Made by a program: the position numbers and the translations under genes
Shown: positions 27,319 through 37,628 of the stretch, piece after piece
Layout: the number at the start of each line of letters is the position of its first letter
How positions within the stretch are numbered: the first letter of the stretch is position 1
From: Erysipelotrichaceae bacterium
GTDB lineage: Bacteria > Bacillota_I > Bacilli_A > Erysipelotrichales > Erysipelotrichaceae
Reading direction: 5' to 3'
NCBI GenBank assembly: GCA_017473265.1
Contig: JAFULQ010000026.1
Span: forward strand, 1 to 64,000
DNA: 64,000 bases
The notes under the pieces: model-generated
Told to the model about the DNA's origin: nothing
Databases searched by the model: none
The model's input: only the letters and a program-made list of their open reading frames with translations

Positions 27319-29865
27319 TTATCTTAATTTTTTTATACCTTCATTGAGTAAAATAATAAGCATCGATAATCCAACAACGACTCCCCAACAGGCTATTGGT
27401 AATGAACAAATATGTAAAGCATTTTGTAAAAACACATTTTCACTTATAAAGAATTGAATCGTACAACTTAATAGAAATATGATATTTAACCATGTATTAG
27501 AAAATAATTGTAAACTACATAAACTATGATCTAATTGCTTCATATTATAAACATGAAATAATTGCGTAAATGATAAGGTCATAAAAGCCATTGTATTCGC
27601 TACTTCAATTGATATTTGTAATCCATAACGATAACTAATTAGTGTAATACAACAAATGAAAAAGCCGTTACATAACAATTGAATCATGTGTTCTTTATTT
27701 AGAAATTGATTATGATGATTACGAGGATGTCTTTTCATCAAATCATCTTCTTTTGGTTCCATTCCTAAAGCAAAAGCTGGAAATGTATCGGTAATTACAT
27801 TAATCCATAATAACTGAATTGGATGTAACAATAATGGATATTTCGATAGCAAAATCATGGAGCCCAATAAAGATAGACATTCACCAATATTACACGACAA
27901 TAAGTATAAAATGACTTTAACGATATTATCATATATGCCTCTACCTTCTTCTACTGCTTTCATAATCGTACTAAAGGTATCATCCATCAATATCATATCG
28001 CTCGCTTCTTTAGCAACATCCGTTCCCCTTTTACCCATAGCAATACCTACATTCGCTTCTTTTAATGCAGGCGCATCATTAATACCATCGCCTGTCATAG
28101 CTACCATTTTTCCATGTACTTTTAATGTTCTTACAATCTTTAATTTATGTTCAGGAGTTACTCTAGCAAAGACCTTATATTGATTAATTTTGCGATATAA
28201 CGTTTCATCATCTAACTCATCCAATTCTTTTCCTGTTATAACTTCATGCTCATATTTCGCAATCTTAATTTGTTTGGCAATCGCTAAAGCAGTACTTGCA
28301 TGATCACCAGTAATCATTACAACATCAATTCCTGCTTGCTTAGCTAATGCAATTGCTTCATATACATCCTCTTTTACTGGATCCATCAATCCAATAAGAC
28401 CTAGAAAGATGTATCCTGTATCTAAATCGTGAATATCTAATGATAACAATTCCTTACGACATACACCAATCACCCGTAAAGATTGATTTGCCATTGTATT
28501 CGCAATATCTACAATTCTACTTTTCATAGAATCTGTTAAATAACTAACTTGATTTTGTATTTCAATTTTACTGCAACTATCAAGAACTTGTTCCCAAGCC
28601 CCTTTCATATAGACATCATAATATTTATGCACTTTAACAATAGAAATCATTCTTTTTTTAGTTGAATCAAACTGTTCTTCATATACTTTTACAACTTGTT
28701 TTAGATGCTTATGATTATTACATAACCGATACAAAGCTACATCCGTTGCATTTTGTTTATTATCATCTTTATTAGGATCATAACTATTACAGATGAAAAT
28801 TGCATCCAAAAAGCTAGTAGAGATTTGTTTCTCAAATGGAACAGCATAAGTTACAACTTCCATTTGATTTTTAGTAATTGTACCTGTTTTATCTGTACAA
28901 ATGGTATCAATTGCACCTAACGTTTCTACTGTTTGCATTTTCCTCACTAGCGTATTTACCTCACTCATACGTTTTACACCAAATGCCAAAATGACAGTTA
29001 TGACTGCAGTCAATCCTTCTGGAATTGAGGCAACAGCTAATGAAATTGCGGTCATAATTAAAGGTAATAATTCACGATTCTGTAATATACCAATAATAAG
29101 AATAAAAATGGATATCCCAATCGCAACCATTCCTAACACTTTACCTAACTTTTGAAAACGAATTTGTAAAGTGGTTTGATTATCTTCCGTACTTTGTAAT
29201 AAATTAGCAATTTTACCAACTTCAGTATGCATACCAATTTGTTCAACAACACCTTCTGCTGTACCCGATACAACAAAAGTTGAAGCATAAACCATATTTT
29301 TACGATCTGCTAAAGGAGTAGCTTCTTGATAAATATACGTATCATTTTTGTATGTACTATCGCTTTCTCCTGTTAAAGATGATTCATCAACTGCTAATTG
29401 TTCACAATTAAGCAATCGAATATCTGCACTAATATAATTTCCAGATTCTAATTTTACTATATCTCCAACAGTCACAAATCGACTATCTATACTTTGATAA
29501 AGTCCATTTCTTTTCACCATTGTTTGCGGAATTGTTAATTGTTGTAAAGCTATCATTGATTTTTCTGCTTTATATTCTTGTACAATACTAAAAACCGCAT
29601 TAAATACAATAATGGATAAAATAATAAAGGCATCAATAAATTCCATCATCAAAATCGATAAAATTGCACTAATAAATAAGATAATTACCATAGGATCTAC
29701 TATTTGTTCACTTACTAATGAAATAAAACCCTTACCCTTATGTACAAACAAATCATTATAACCATACATTTGTAATCTACGTTTTACCTCGTCATCACTT
29801 AAACCAAATTCTTTATTCGATTGTAATTGTTTAATAGTCTCTTCTTTAGAAACATCATATCCCAC
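27319..29865 (-). CDS. Cation-transporting P-type ATPase, calcium (P2) type
   Basis: The 848-residue ATP-driven pump has the N-terminal cation-ATPase domain, TGES actuator loop, membrane motif SIPEGLTAVITVILAFG (PEGL, as in SERCA-like calcium pumps), phosphorylation site CTDKTGTITKN, and hinge MTGDGINDAPALKEANVGIAMG; about ten helices. It probably exports Ca2+. The start is a GTG six nt after AGGAGG. A 7-bp inverted repeat upstream may be an operator. It precedes spoIIGA on the same strand but looks independent. Confidence 0.93.
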   Translation of the reverse strand: MGYDVSKEETIKQLQSNKEFGLSDDEVKRRLQMYGYNDLFVHKGKGFISLVSEQIVDPMVIILFISAILSILMMEFIDAFIILSIIVFNAVFSIVQEYKAEKSMIALQQLTIPQTMVKRNGLYQSIDSRFVTVGDIVKLESGNYISADIRLLNCEQLAVDESSLTGESDSTYKNDTYIYQEATPLADRKNMVYASTFVVSGTAEGVVEQIGMHTEVGKIANLLQSTEDNQTTLQIRFQKLGKVLGMVAIGISIFILIIGILQNRELLPLIMTAISLAVASIPEGLTAVITVILAFGVKRMSEVNTLVRKMQTVETLGAIDTICTDKTGTITKNQMEVVTYAVPFEKQISTSFLDAIFICNSYDPNKDDNKQNATDVALYRLCNNHKHLKQVVKVYEEQFDSTKKRMISIVKVHKYYDVYMKGAWEQVLDSCSKIEIQNQVSYLTDSMKSRIVDIANTMANQSLRVIGVCRKELLSLDIHDLDTGYIFLGLIGLMDPVKEDVYEAIALAKQAGIDVVMITGDHASTALAIAKQIKIAKYEHEVITGKELDELDDETLYRKINQYKVFARVTPEHKLKIVRTLKVHGKMVAMTGDGINDAPALKEANVGIAMGKRGTDVAKEASDMILMDDTFSTIMKAVEEGRGIYDNIVKVILYLLSCNIGECLSLLGSMILLSKYPLLLHPIQLLWINVITDTFPAFALGMEPKEDDLMKRHPRNHHNQFLNKEHMIQLLCNGFFICCITLISYRYGLQISIEVANTMAFMTLSFTQLFHVYNMKQLDHSLCSLQLFSNTWLNIIFLLSCTIQFFISENVFLQNALHICSLPIACWGVVVGLSMLIILLNEGIKKLR

Positions 29866-29883
29866 ACTATCCCTCCTAATAGT

Positions 29884-29905
29884 GTACTATATGCAAACAT
29901 AGTAC
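29884..29905 (-). repeat. Inverted repeat upstream of the P-type ATPase
   Basis: GTACTAT (29884-29890) and ATAGTAC (29899-29905) form a perfect palindrome with an 8-bp centre, 19 bp before the start codon and overlapping the likely promoter. This is consistent with a dimeric repressor site. Confidence 0.55.
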
Positions 29906-29917
29906 AATTAGAACAAA

Positions 29918-29948
29918 AAAAGAGTAGATTGAATTTGAATCTACTCTT
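29918..29948 (-). terminator. Terminator of lepA
   Basis: AGAGTAGATT / AATCTACTCT (10 bp) with a 7-nt loop and a T run on the minus strand overlaps the last codons of lepA. Confidence 0.88.
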
Positions 29949-31743
29949 CATCCATCGATAATACAGCCATGAATGCTTCTTGTGGAATTTCTACAGAACC
30001 CACAGCCTTCATACGTTTCTTACCCTCTTTTTGTTTTTCTAATAATTTCTTCTTACGTGTGATATCTCCACCATAACATTTAGCTAAAACGTTTTTACGT
30101 AAAGACTTAATATCACTACGTGCAATTACTTTACCATTGATTGCTGCTTGAATTGGAATTTCAAACTGTTGCTTCGGTATTAATTTCTTTAATTTCTCAG
30201 TGATTGCTCTACCTCTAGGATAAGCAAAATCACGATGAACAATACAACTTAAAGCATCAATAACTTCACCATTTAATAAGATATCCATCTTCGATAATTT
30301 AGATTCTTGATAACCAATCAATTCATAATCAAATGAAGCATACCCTTTTGTACATGATTTTAATTTATCAAAGAAATCAAATACAATTTCCCCTAAAGGT
30401 AAATGATAAATAATCATACGACGTACATCATCCAAATACGTCATATCTTGATAGATACCACGTTTTCTTTGACATAAATCCATAATTGGACCAATATAAT
30501 CCTTTGGTGTAATAATAGTTGCCTTTACATAAGGTTCTTCAATATGATGAATTCTTTGCATTTCAGGTAAATGCGCTGGGTTATCAATACGTAAAACTGT
30601 TTCATCAGTTAAATATGCTTCATAGATAACACTTGGAGCAGTCGCAATTAACTCTAAGTTATATTCACGTTCCAAACGTTCTTGAATAACATCCATATGT
30701 AATAAACCTAAGAATCCACATCTAAATCCAAAACCTAATGCTTGTGATGTTTCTGCTTCAAATTGTAATGACGCATCATTCAATTGTAATTTTTCTAAAG
30801 CATCACGTAAGTCATTATAACGATTACTATCCGTTGGATATAAACCACAATATACCATTGGATTCATCTTACGATATCCAGGATAAGGTTCTAATGTTGG
30901 GTTATCTTTTAAAGTTACCGTATCCCCAACCGTAACATCCTTAACTGATTTAATACTAGCCGCGATCCATCCTACTTCACCAGCGCTTAAGCAATCTTTT
31001 TTCACTTCTTTAGGATTACGAATTCCTACTTCAGTTACTTGATATACGCCCTTAGTCGCCATAAATTCAATGGTATCACCAACTTTAACTGTACCATCTT
31101 TCACTCTTACAAAGATAATAACCCCACGATATGCATCATATACACTATCAAATACTAATGCTTTAAAAGGTTTATTAATATCACCATTGGGTGCAGGAAC
31201 CTTTTTAACAATGGCTTCCAATACATCTTGAATACCAATACCATTTTTAGCACTAATTAATGGTGCATCTTGCGCTTCTAAACCAATTTCATTTTCAATT
31301 TCATGAATAACCACTTCTGGTTGAGCACTAGGTAAATCAATTTTATTAATAACTGGTAAAATTTCCAAATCATTATCCAATGCAAGATATACATTCGCCA
31401 ATGTTTGCGCTTCAATACCTTGTGCCGCATCAACAACTAAAACTGCCCCTTCACAAGCAGCTAAAGAACGAGATACTTCATATGTAAAGTCTACATGGCC
31501 CGGAGTATCAATTAAATGTAATATATAATCATTACCATCTTTTGCTTTATATGATAATTGAACAGCATTCAATTTAATTGTAATTCCACGTTCTCTTTCT
31601 AAATCCAATGTATCTAAAATTTGGTCCATCATTTCTCTTTGTTGAACCGTTTGTGTTTGTTCCAAAATACGATCCGCTAAAGTAGATTTTCCATGGTCAA
31701 TATGTGCAATAATTGAAAAATTTCGAATAAACTTTTGATCCAT
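29941..31743 (-). CDS. lepA: Elongation factor 4 (LepA)
   Basis: The 600-residue translational GTPase is of normal length. G1 ([14 protein letters not shown]), switch II ([12 protein letters not shown]) and G4 (NKIDLP) are present, followed by domain II, III and V-like parts and the LepA-specific C-terminal domain ([12 protein letters not shown]..., [39 protein letters not shown]). EF4 acts on ribosomes during initiation or stalled translocation. AGGAGTGATGAAAA precedes the ATG. In Bacillus it follows yqxA, while here it is followed by the ATPase. Confidence 0.98.
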   Translation of the reverse strand: MDQKFIRNFSIIAHIDHGKSTLADRILEQTQTVQQREMMDQILDTLDLERERGITIKLNAVQLSYKAKDGNDYILHLIDTPGHVDFTYEVSRSLAACEGAVLVVDAAQGIEAQTLANVYLALDNDLEILPVINKIDLPSAQPEVVIHEIENEIGLEAQDAPLISAKNGIGIQDVLEAIVKKVPAPNGDINKPFKALVFDSVYDAYRGVIIFVRVKDGTVKVGDTIEFMATKGVYQVTEVGIRNPKEVKKDCLSAGEVGWIAASIKSVKDVTVGDTVTLKDNPTLEPYPGYRKMNPMVYCGLYPTDSNRYNDLRDALEKLQLNDASLQFEAETSQALGFGFRCGFLGLLHMDVIQERLEREYNLELIATAPSVIYEAYLTDETVLRIDNPAHLPEMQRIHHIEEPYVKATIITPKDYIGPIMDLCQRKRGIYQDMTYLDDVRRMIIYHLPLGEIVFDFFDKLKSCTKGYASFDYELIGYQESKLSKMDILLNGEVIDALSCIVHRDFAYPRGRAITEKLKKLIPKQQFEIPIQAAINGKVIARSDIKSLRKNVLAKCYGGDITRKKKLLEKQKEGKKRMKAVGSVEIPQEAFMAVLSMDEE

Positions 31744-31790
31744 TTTTCATCACTCCTAAATAATCTATCGTATTATATCATATAATTAAC

Positions 31791-31831
31791 AAAAAGAACT
31801 ATATTTTTAGCTTTTGCTAAGAATATAGTTC
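31791..31831 (-). terminator. Intrinsic terminator of rho
   Basis: A long imperfect stem (GAACTATATTCTTAGC / GCTAAAAATATAGTTC, minus strand) with an AAAA loop is followed by TTTTT, just beyond the rho stop. Confidence 0.82.
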
Positions 31832-32964
31832 ACTACATCATCATTCGATTTTGTTTTTGTAAATAACAATAATAACGTTTCTACCGCTTTATCACTCTTA
31901 CTAGACATAAATCCCCTACGAATAGACATAACTGCTTCCATTTCTTTTTCAGTTAGTAATAAATCATCACGACGAGTACCTGATTTTACTAAATCAATAG
32001 CTGGGAAAATACGTTTCTCTTGTAATTGACGTGATAAAATCAATTCCATATTACCTGTACCTTTGAATTCTTCAAAGATAACATCATCCATCTTACTACC
32101 TGTTTCAATTAAAGCAGTCGCTAAAATTGTTAAACTACCAGCCTCACGAGTATTTCTAGCTGCGCCAAAGAAACGTTTTGGCATATACAAGGATGCAGGG
32201 TCTAATCCGCCAGATAAAGTTCTACCACTACTTGTACAAGTTAAATTATAGGCTCTAGATAAACGAGTAATGCTATCTAATAAAATAACAACATCTTTAT
32301 TACATTCAACTAAACGTTTGGCACGTTCCATAACCATTTCCGATACTTTTTTATGTTTTTCTGGCAATTCATCAAATGTAGAATAAATAACTTCAACTTG
32401 TTGTTCATTTAATGCTTCCTTAATATCCGTAACTTCTTCTGGACGTTCATCTATTAATAAAACAATCAAATGTACTTCAGAATTATTTTGTTGAATGGAT
32501 AAAGCTATATCTTTAAGTAAAGTTGTTTTACCAGCTTTTGGAGGAGAAACAATCATCCCACGTTGACCTTTTCCTATTGGAGCCAATAAATCTGTAACAC
32601 GAACAGAAACACTAGAACTACTTAACTTTAAACGTTCATTAGGAAAAATTGGTGTCAATAATTCAAATGAAGTACGCATTTTAACTTTTTCAGGATCTTC
32701 TCCATTGATTGCGGTCACAAACATCAAACCTTTAAATTTCTCTCCGCCTTTTGGTTGACGAATAAAACCAGAAATAAAATCACCAGTTTTCAAATTAAAA
32801 CGACGAATTTGTGATGAAGACACATAAACATCATCACTACTTGATAAATAATTTTCACTACGAATAAAGCCATAGCCATCCGCCAAAACTTCTAAAATAC
32901 CGGTAACCATCTCACCCTTTTCAAGCGCTTCTTCTAGTTCGGTCTTTTCTTCTTTAATATCCAT
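31807..32964 (-). CDS. rho: Transcription termination factor Rho
   Basis: The 385-residue hexameric RNA helicase begins with a short acidic leader and the cold-shock-like RNA-binding domain ([36 protein letters not shown]). The ATPase domain has Walker A ([14 protein letters not shown]), Walker B ([16 protein letters not shown]), the Q-loop area ([25 protein letters not shown]) and R-loop [11 protein letters not shown]. It lacks the long N-terminal insert of some bacteria. AGTAGGTG precedes the start. It lies between lepA and an ArAE-type gene. Confidence 0.96.
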   Translation of the reverse strand: MDIKEEKTELEEALEKGEMVTGILEVLADGYGFIRSENYLSSSDDVYVSSSQIRRFNLKTGDFISGFIRQPKGGEKFKGLMFVTAINGEDPEKVKMRTSFELLTPIFPNERLKLSSSSVSVRVTDLLAPIGKGQRGMIVSPPKAGKTTLLKDIALSIQQNNSEVHLIVLLIDERPEEVTDIKEALNEQQVEVIYSTFDELPEKHKKVSEMVMERAKRLVECNKDVVILLDSITRLSRAYNLTCTSSGRTLSGGLDPASLYMPKRFFGAARNTREAGSLTILATALIETGSKMDDVIFEEFKGTGNMELILSRQLQEKRIFPAIDLVKSGTRRDDLLLTEKEMEAVMSIRRGFMSSKSDKAVETLLLLFTKTKSNDDVVNYILSKS

Positions 32965-32972
32965 AATTACAC

Positions 32973-33944
32973 CTACTTTTCTTTTTCATTTAAACTATAT
33001 ACATTTTTATAAAACTCTCTTTTAATCAGCAAAAACTCTTCAATTCTTCTTAATAAAACAAACAATCTAGCACGATCTTCAAATTCATTGCGTTCTACTG
33101 GCAATGGTGTACTTTTCATTTTTGCATCTAAAACATAAAATTCATCCAATAATTGCTCACAATCATTCTTTAAATGGTACTCATTAGCGATTTTATTCAA
33201 AAATTCAGAAATCATCTTTGCAGTAAATGGCGTTGTGTGCATATTACGAATGATTTTATACATTTCATACAACACTTGTGTTTGTTTAGAACGCATAGAG
33301 ATATATTTACGATCAAAATCATCAAAAGTAAAAATAGAATTTTTCTCATTTTCATAACTCATTGTTTTAGCTTTAGATATTAATTCATATAACACATCAA
33401 AACAACTACCATCATACTCATCAATATCTTGCACAATACGCTTCGACATTCTTAGCAAAATATATCGAATTTGATTATCCGCTTGACTCTTTAAATCTTC
33501 AATATAAGTATTCTTCTTTAAATGTAAATTTGCCATAATTCCAATCGATACACCAATACCAAATAAACCCAATTCATTTATAATTGTTGGAAAAGTCATC
33601 ATTTGGAATGTTAAAAAATGGGAAATTAATACAGAGTTGACAGCCATAGAACTATACCAAGAACATAGCTGACAAATAAATAGATAGAATACTAAATAAA
33701 TACAATAAGCGAGGATGGTATAACCAAAGAAATAGAAACAACCATATGCAATCACCAAAGCAATGATAAATGCTATAAAGCGTTCAATAGCCGTATGCAA
33801 AGTATCCTTTTTTGTCGATTGAATGGTTAATATGGTAACTATACCACAAGATATGTAAAATGAAAAATCTAAAGAATAAGCGATAACGATAGCAAAAATA
33901 CTTGCTAATACAATTTTCATTGTATTGAAAACAACTCTTTTCAT
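32973..33944 (-). CDS. Aromatic-acid-exporter-like (ArAE/DUF939) membrane protein
   Basis: The 323-residue protein has an N-terminal block of about six hydrophobic helices (residues 8-150, including LDFSFYISCGIVTILTIQSTK, a typical ArAE_1 segment) and a soluble helical C-terminal half. The family resembles small FUSC-type exporters; substrate unknown. GGTGAT is 4 nt before the ATG at 33944, and 15 upstream in-frame residues are not supported. It ends 8 nt before the rho start, so both may share a transcript. Confidence 0.8.
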   Translation of the reverse strand: MKRVVFNTMKIVLASIFAIVIAYSLDFSFYISCGIVTILTIQSTKKDTLHTAIERFIAFIIALVIAYGCFYFFGYTILAYCIYLVFYLFICQLCSWYSSMAVNSVLISHFLTFQMMTFPTIINELGLFGIGVSIGIMANLHLKKNTYIEDLKSQADNQIRYILLRMSKRIVQDIDEYDGSCFDVLYELISKAKTMSYENEKNSIFTFDDFDRKYISMRSKQTQVLYEMYKIIRNMHTTPFTAKMISEFLNKIANEYHLKNDCEQLLDEFYVLDAKMKSTPLPVERNEFEDRARLFVLLRRIEEFLLIKREFYKNVYSLNEKEK

Positions 33945-33990
33945 TTTTATCACCGTAATTATTCTACCAAATTTTAACAAAAAATACAAA

Positions 33991-34014
33991 AAAGAAGCCC
34001 AATTAGGACTTCTT
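33991..34014 (-). terminator. Terminator of the pfl operon
   Basis: AAGAAGTCC / GGGCTTCTT (one G-U pair) with an AATT-type loop is followed by T residues on the minus strand at the pflA stop. Confidence 0.8.
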
Positions 34015-34756
34015 ACTTTGAACGTATTTCTTTTATACCTTGTAAAATGTATTTTCTAGCTTCCATAGCCTTTTCTTTACTTAATGCTTCAACACCTTCT
34101 AATGGATATGTTAAACCTAATTCTTTATACTTATTAACACCCATTGTATGGTACGGAAGTACATCTAACGCTTTTAAATTGGATAATGTTCCAATAAAGC
34201 GTCCTAAATCCATTAAATCATTTGGATCATCAGTAATTGAAGGAACCACCACATGACGAATCCATAAAGGCACTTTCTTACTTTCTAAATACTTCGCAAA
34301 TTTAAGAATATTTTCATTTTTTTGTTTTGTTAAATGTAGATGCTTATCAGGATGAATATGTTTAATATCCAACATTACCAAATCAGTAATTGTTAACAAC
34401 TCATCTAATTTACTACGATAATTATCACTATCTTGATATGTAATACCAGAAGTATCAATACAAGTATGAATATCAAATTGCTTTGCGAGTGTAAATAAAG
34501 AAATCAAGAAATCAATTTGTAATAATGGTTCTCCACCTGTAACCGTAATTCCACCATTTTTATAGAACGACTGATTCTTTAAGAAACGATCAATAATCTC
34601 ACTAGGCTCCACTTGCTTGCCATCTTGCATTTTCCAAGTATCTGGATTATGACAATACAAACAACGCATCGGACAACCTTGTAGAAAGACTACATAACGC
34701 AAGCCTGGACCATCTACAGTTCCAAATGATTCCTCAGAATGAATATACCCTTTCAT
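34013..34756 (-). CDS. pflA: Pyruvate formate-lyase activating enzyme (radical SAM)
   Basis: The 247-residue protein has the radical-SAM cluster motif GCPMRCLYCHNPDTW (CX3CX2C), the GGEPLLQIDF SAM-binding segment and the family C-terminal VLPYHTMGVNKYKELG. It installs the glycyl radical on pyruvate formate-lyase. Its ATG overlaps the stop of the 80-residue glycyl-radical protein as TAATG, so the radical-bearing chain and its activase are translationally coupled. Confidence 0.96.
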   Translation of the reverse strand: MKGYIHSEESFGTVDGPGLRYVVFLQGCPMRCLYCHNPDTWKMQDGKQVEPSEIIDRFLKNQSFYKNGGITVTGGEPLLQIDFLISLFTLAKQFDIHTCIDTSGITYQDSDNYRSKLDELLTITDLVMLDIKHIHPDKHLHLTKQKNENILKFAKYLESKKVPLWIRHVVVPSITDDPNDLMDLGRFIGTLSNLKALDVLPYHTMGVNKYKELGLTYPLEGVEALSKEKAMEARKYILQGIKEIRSK

Positions 34757-34998
34757 TAAATACTTTCGTGGAAAGTTCTAGAAATAACTTCATCTTGTTG
34801 TTCTTTTGTTAATTTAACGAAGTTAACAGCATATCCACTAACACGAACAGTTAATTGTGGATACTTTTCAGGATGCGCTTGTGCATCTAATAATGTTTCT
34901 TTAGTGAACACATTTACATTTAAGTGATGTCCACCTTTTTCAACATAACCATCTAATAAAGCAACTAAATTGTCAATTTGACTTTGTGTAACTGCCAT
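34756..34998 (-). CDS. Glycyl-radical domain of pyruvate formate-lyase as separate subunit (GrcA-like)
   Basis: This 80-residue protein equals the C-terminal radical domain of normal [41 protein letters not shown] (radical glycine at residue 55) and [15 protein letters not shown]. coli GrcA/YfiD is similar but works as a spare part beside a complete PFL; here the neighbouring PflB lacks this domain, so the protein is probably an essential subunit. AAAGGAGGATATACAG is an excellent ribosome site. It is in the same frame as pflB, 7 codons after its TAA. Confidence 0.93.
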   Translation of the reverse strand: MAVTQSQIDNLVALLDGYVEKGGHHLNVNVFTKETLLDAQAHPEKYPQLTVRVSGYAVNFVKLTKEQQDEVISRTFHESI

Positions 34999-35016
34999 CT
35001 GTATATCCTCCTTTAA

Positions 35017-37116
35017 TTATTCAGCATCTAAACCTTCAAATAATGTAGGTGTACCACATGCACCATTAGAGCAATCTAAATCAATTTCAATATCACCCAT
35101 GAATACTTGGTTATCCTTACCTAAAGCACTAGGAATAATTGAGAATGTATTAGAAATACCATCTTGAGCATCTTTAAATGGTAACTTAGCAACTGAAGCT
35201 AATGAAGCTACTGCACCATGAGTATCTCTTCTATGCATTGGATTAGCACCTGGAGCAAATGCTTCACCTTTTCTACGTCCATCAGGAGTAGAACCTGTAT
35301 TCTTACCATAAACAACGTTAGAAGTGATTGTTAAGATTGATGTTGTAGGAATAGAATCTCTATATGTATGGTTCTTACGAACATGTTCCATGAATGTATG
35401 AACGATTTCATTAGCGATACTATCTACTCTATCATCATCATTTCCATATTTAGGGAAATCACCTTCAACAATATAATCAGTAGCGATACCATCTTCATCA
35501 CGTACCACCTTAACTTTCGCATACTTAATAGCACTTAAACTATCCGCAACAACAGACAATCCAGCAATACCAGTCGCAAACCAACGAGTAACGTGTTGAT
35601 CATGTAAAGCCATTTGTAATTTTTCATAACAATATTTGTCATGCATATAGTGAATGATATTTAATGTATTAACATAAACATTTGCTAACCATTTCATCAT
35701 TTCATCGTATTTTTCCATTACTTCATTGTAATCTAAATATTCAGATGTAATTGGACGATACTTAGGACCAACTTGTTTTTTACTAATTTCATCAACACCA
35801 CCATTGATAGCATATAATAAACACTTAGCTAAGTTAGCACGAGCACCGAAGAATTGCATTTCTTTACCTAAACGCATACTAGAAACACAACATGCAATTG
35901 CATAGTCATCACCATGACTTACACGCATTAAATCATCATTTTCATATTGAACAGATGAAGATTCTATAGAAACTTTAGCACAGAAACGTTTAAAGTTTGT
36001 AGGCAATTTAGTAGACCATAAAACTGTTAAGTTTGGTTCTGGTGCAGCACCTAAGTTACTTAAAGTATGTAAATAACGATAAGACATCTTAGTAACCATA
36101 TGACGACCATCAATACCTACACCACCAATAGATTCTGTTACCCATTGAGGGTCACCAGAGAATAATGCATTGTATTCAGGTGTACGAGCAAATTTAACCA
36201 AACGAAGTTTCATTACAAAATGGTCAACCATTTCTTGTAATTCTTCTTCAGTATAAACACCGTTTCTTAAGTCTCTTTCTGCATAAATATCGATAAATGT
36301 AGAAGTACGACCTAAAGACATAGCAGCACCGTTTTGTTCTTTAACAGCACCTAAATATGCAAAATACAACCATTGAATTGCTTCTTTTGTATCTTTAGCA
36401 GGTCGAGAAATATCATAACCATAGCTAGCAGCCATTTGTTTTAATTGTTGTAAAGCACGAATTTGTTCAGCCAACTCTTCACGGTCACGAATGACTTTAG
36501 AATACATTGTTGTACGAGTTGTCATTTTTTGTTCATTCTTATCTTCAATTAAACGATCAATACCATATAATGCTACACGACGATAGTCACCAATAATACG
36601 ACCACGACCATAAGCATCTGGTAAACCAGTAATAATATGACTAGAACGACAAGCTCTCATTTCAGGAGTATAAGCATCAAATACGCCTGCATTATGAGTT
36701 TTTCTATGAAGTGTAAAGAATTCACTAATTTCAGGATCTACTTCATATCCATTGTCTTTACAAGCTTTTTCAGCCATACGGATACCACCATATGTATGTA
36801 AAGCACGTTTAAAAGGTTTGTCAGTTTGGAAACCAACAATTGTTTCTTTTTCCTTGTTTAAATAACCAGGACCATGAGAAACAATACTTGATACTACATG
36901 AGTATCCATATCTAAAACTCCACCAGCTTCACGTTCTTGTTTTGTTAAATCCATAACTTGATCCCACAAGTCCAAAGTATTTTGTGTTGGACCAACTAAG
37001 AACGATTCATCACCATCATATGGAGTATAGTTCTTTGTAATAAAACTTCTTACGTTAATTTCTTCAGTCCAAGCTCCACCATTAAAGCCAGACCATTCTT
37101 CGTAATGTCTACGCAT
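35017..37116 (-). CDS. pflB: Pyruvate formate-lyase catalytic subunit lacking the glycyl-radical domain
   Basis: The 699-residue protein converts pyruvate and CoA to acetyl-CoA and formate when paired with a radical domain. The PFL fold is complete up to the thiyl site [11 protein letters not shown] (near residue 405) and [35 protein letters not shown]. It then ends with a short tail ([20 protein letters not shown]...) instead of the RVSGYAV domain, which is the next gene. Usual length is about 750. A sigma-A promoter and a cre-like site lie upstream. Confidence 0.95.
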   Translation of the reverse strand: MRRHYEEWSGFNGGAWTEEINVRSFITKNYTPYDGDESFLVGPTQNTLDLWDQVMDLTKQEREAGGVLDMDTHVVSSIVSHGPGYLNKEKETIVGFQTDKPFKRALHTYGGIRMAEKACKDNGYEVDPEISEFFTLHRKTHNAGVFDAYTPEMRACRSSHIITGLPDAYGRGRIIGDYRRVALYGIDRLIEDKNEQKMTTRTTMYSKVIRDREELAEQIRALQQLKQMAASYGYDISRPAKDTKEAIQWLYFAYLGAVKEQNGAAMSLGRTSTFIDIYAERDLRNGVYTEEELQEMVDHFVMKLRLVKFARTPEYNALFSGDPQWVTESIGGVGIDGRHMVTKMSYRYLHTLSNLGAAPEPNLTVLWSTKLPTNFKRFCAKVSIESSSVQYENDDLMRVSHGDDYAIACCVSSMRLGKEMQFFGARANLAKCLLYAINGGVDEISKKQVGPKYRPITSEYLDYNEVMEKYDEMMKWLANVYVNTLNIIHYMHDKYCYEKLQMALHDQHVTRWFATGIAGLSVVADSLSAIKYAKVKVVRDEDGIATDYIVEGDFPKYGNDDDRVDSIANEIVHTFMEHVRKNHTYRDSIPTTSILTITSNVVYGKNTGSTPDGRRKGEAFAPGANPMHRRDTHGAVASLASVAKLPFKDAQDGISNTFSIIPSALGKDNQVFMGDIEIDLDCSNGACGTPTLFEGLDAE

Positions 37117-37165
37117 TTTAATTCCCCCTACTTTCTAATTTGCAATATGAAATTGCCATGGTGTT

Positions 37166-37194
37166 ATTTTACAACTATACATTTAATTACTCAA
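37166..37194 (-). promoter_or_regulatory. Promoter of the pfl operon
   Basis: On the minus strand TTGAGT (37194-37189), a 17-bp spacer and TAAAAT (37171-37166) lie about 50 bp before the pflB start. Confidence 0.65.
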
Positions 37195-37227
37195 GAGATA
37201 TACCCATATTTGTAATTTATTTCACGA

Positions 37228-37241
37228 AGAAAACGCTACCA
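37228..37241. promoter_or_regulatory. Candidate cre (CcpA) site upstream of pflB
   Basis: AGAAAACGCTACCA fits the 14-bp cre pattern TGWNANCGNTNWCA with two mismatches (positions 1 and 12). It lies about 35 bp upstream of the -35 box, a placement compatible with activation. CcpA control of pfl is known in other Firmicutes. Confidence 0.45.
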
Positions 37242-37304
37242 TATTTCATATAAAACATATACTTTATAAAAAACTAAATCTTATAGAAAACTAAATGAAT
37301 ATAT

Positions 37305-37330
37305 AACAAAAAGAGCTACTAAAAGTAACT
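37305..37330 (-). terminator. Terminator of the YciI-like gene
   Basis: AGTTACT / AGTAGCT (7 bp with one G-U) and TTTTT on the minus strand overlap the stop. Confidence 0.65.
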
Positions 37331-37620
37331 TATTTTTGTAAAAAATTATTCTCCAGATTTGCTTCTAATAAACGGTAACAATCAAAATCTAAATAAAATC
37401 CTTCAGACACAAATGGATCTTGCTTAACTAATTCACAAGCCTCTTCTAACGAATTCGCATATAAAATTTGCATAGCTCCACCATGACCAATTAATGGTCC
37501 ACACAAGAACAATGTACCCTCTAATGCTAACTTGCGTAAGTGATCACAATGTCTTACATTCATATCAGGATCAATTGTATCACTACTTTTATTTTTTAAT
37601 ATTACCACATATTTTTCCAT
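37330..37620 (-). CDS. YciI-like protein
   Basis: The 96-residue protein with the ferredoxin-like YciI/YCII fold (VVILKNKSSDT, RHCDHLRKLALEGTLFLCGPL, GGAMQILYANSLEEACELVKQDPFV) belongs to a family with a conserved His/Asp pair and a few members acting as small dehalogenase- or isomerase-like enzymes. No function can be assigned here. It lies 8 nt after the PstS-like gene on the same strand and may be cotranscribed with it. Confidence 0.8.
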   Translation of the reverse strand: MEKYVVILKNKSSDTIDPDMNVRHCDHLRKLALEGTLFLCGPLIGHGGAMQILYANSLEEACELVKQDPFVSEGFYLDFDCYRLLEANLENNFLQK

Positions 37621-37628
37621 AAATACCT

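Noticed and set aside
27856-29155. Plus-strand frames inside the P-type ATPase
   Set aside because: Antisense overlaps of a conserved gene with no independent signals.
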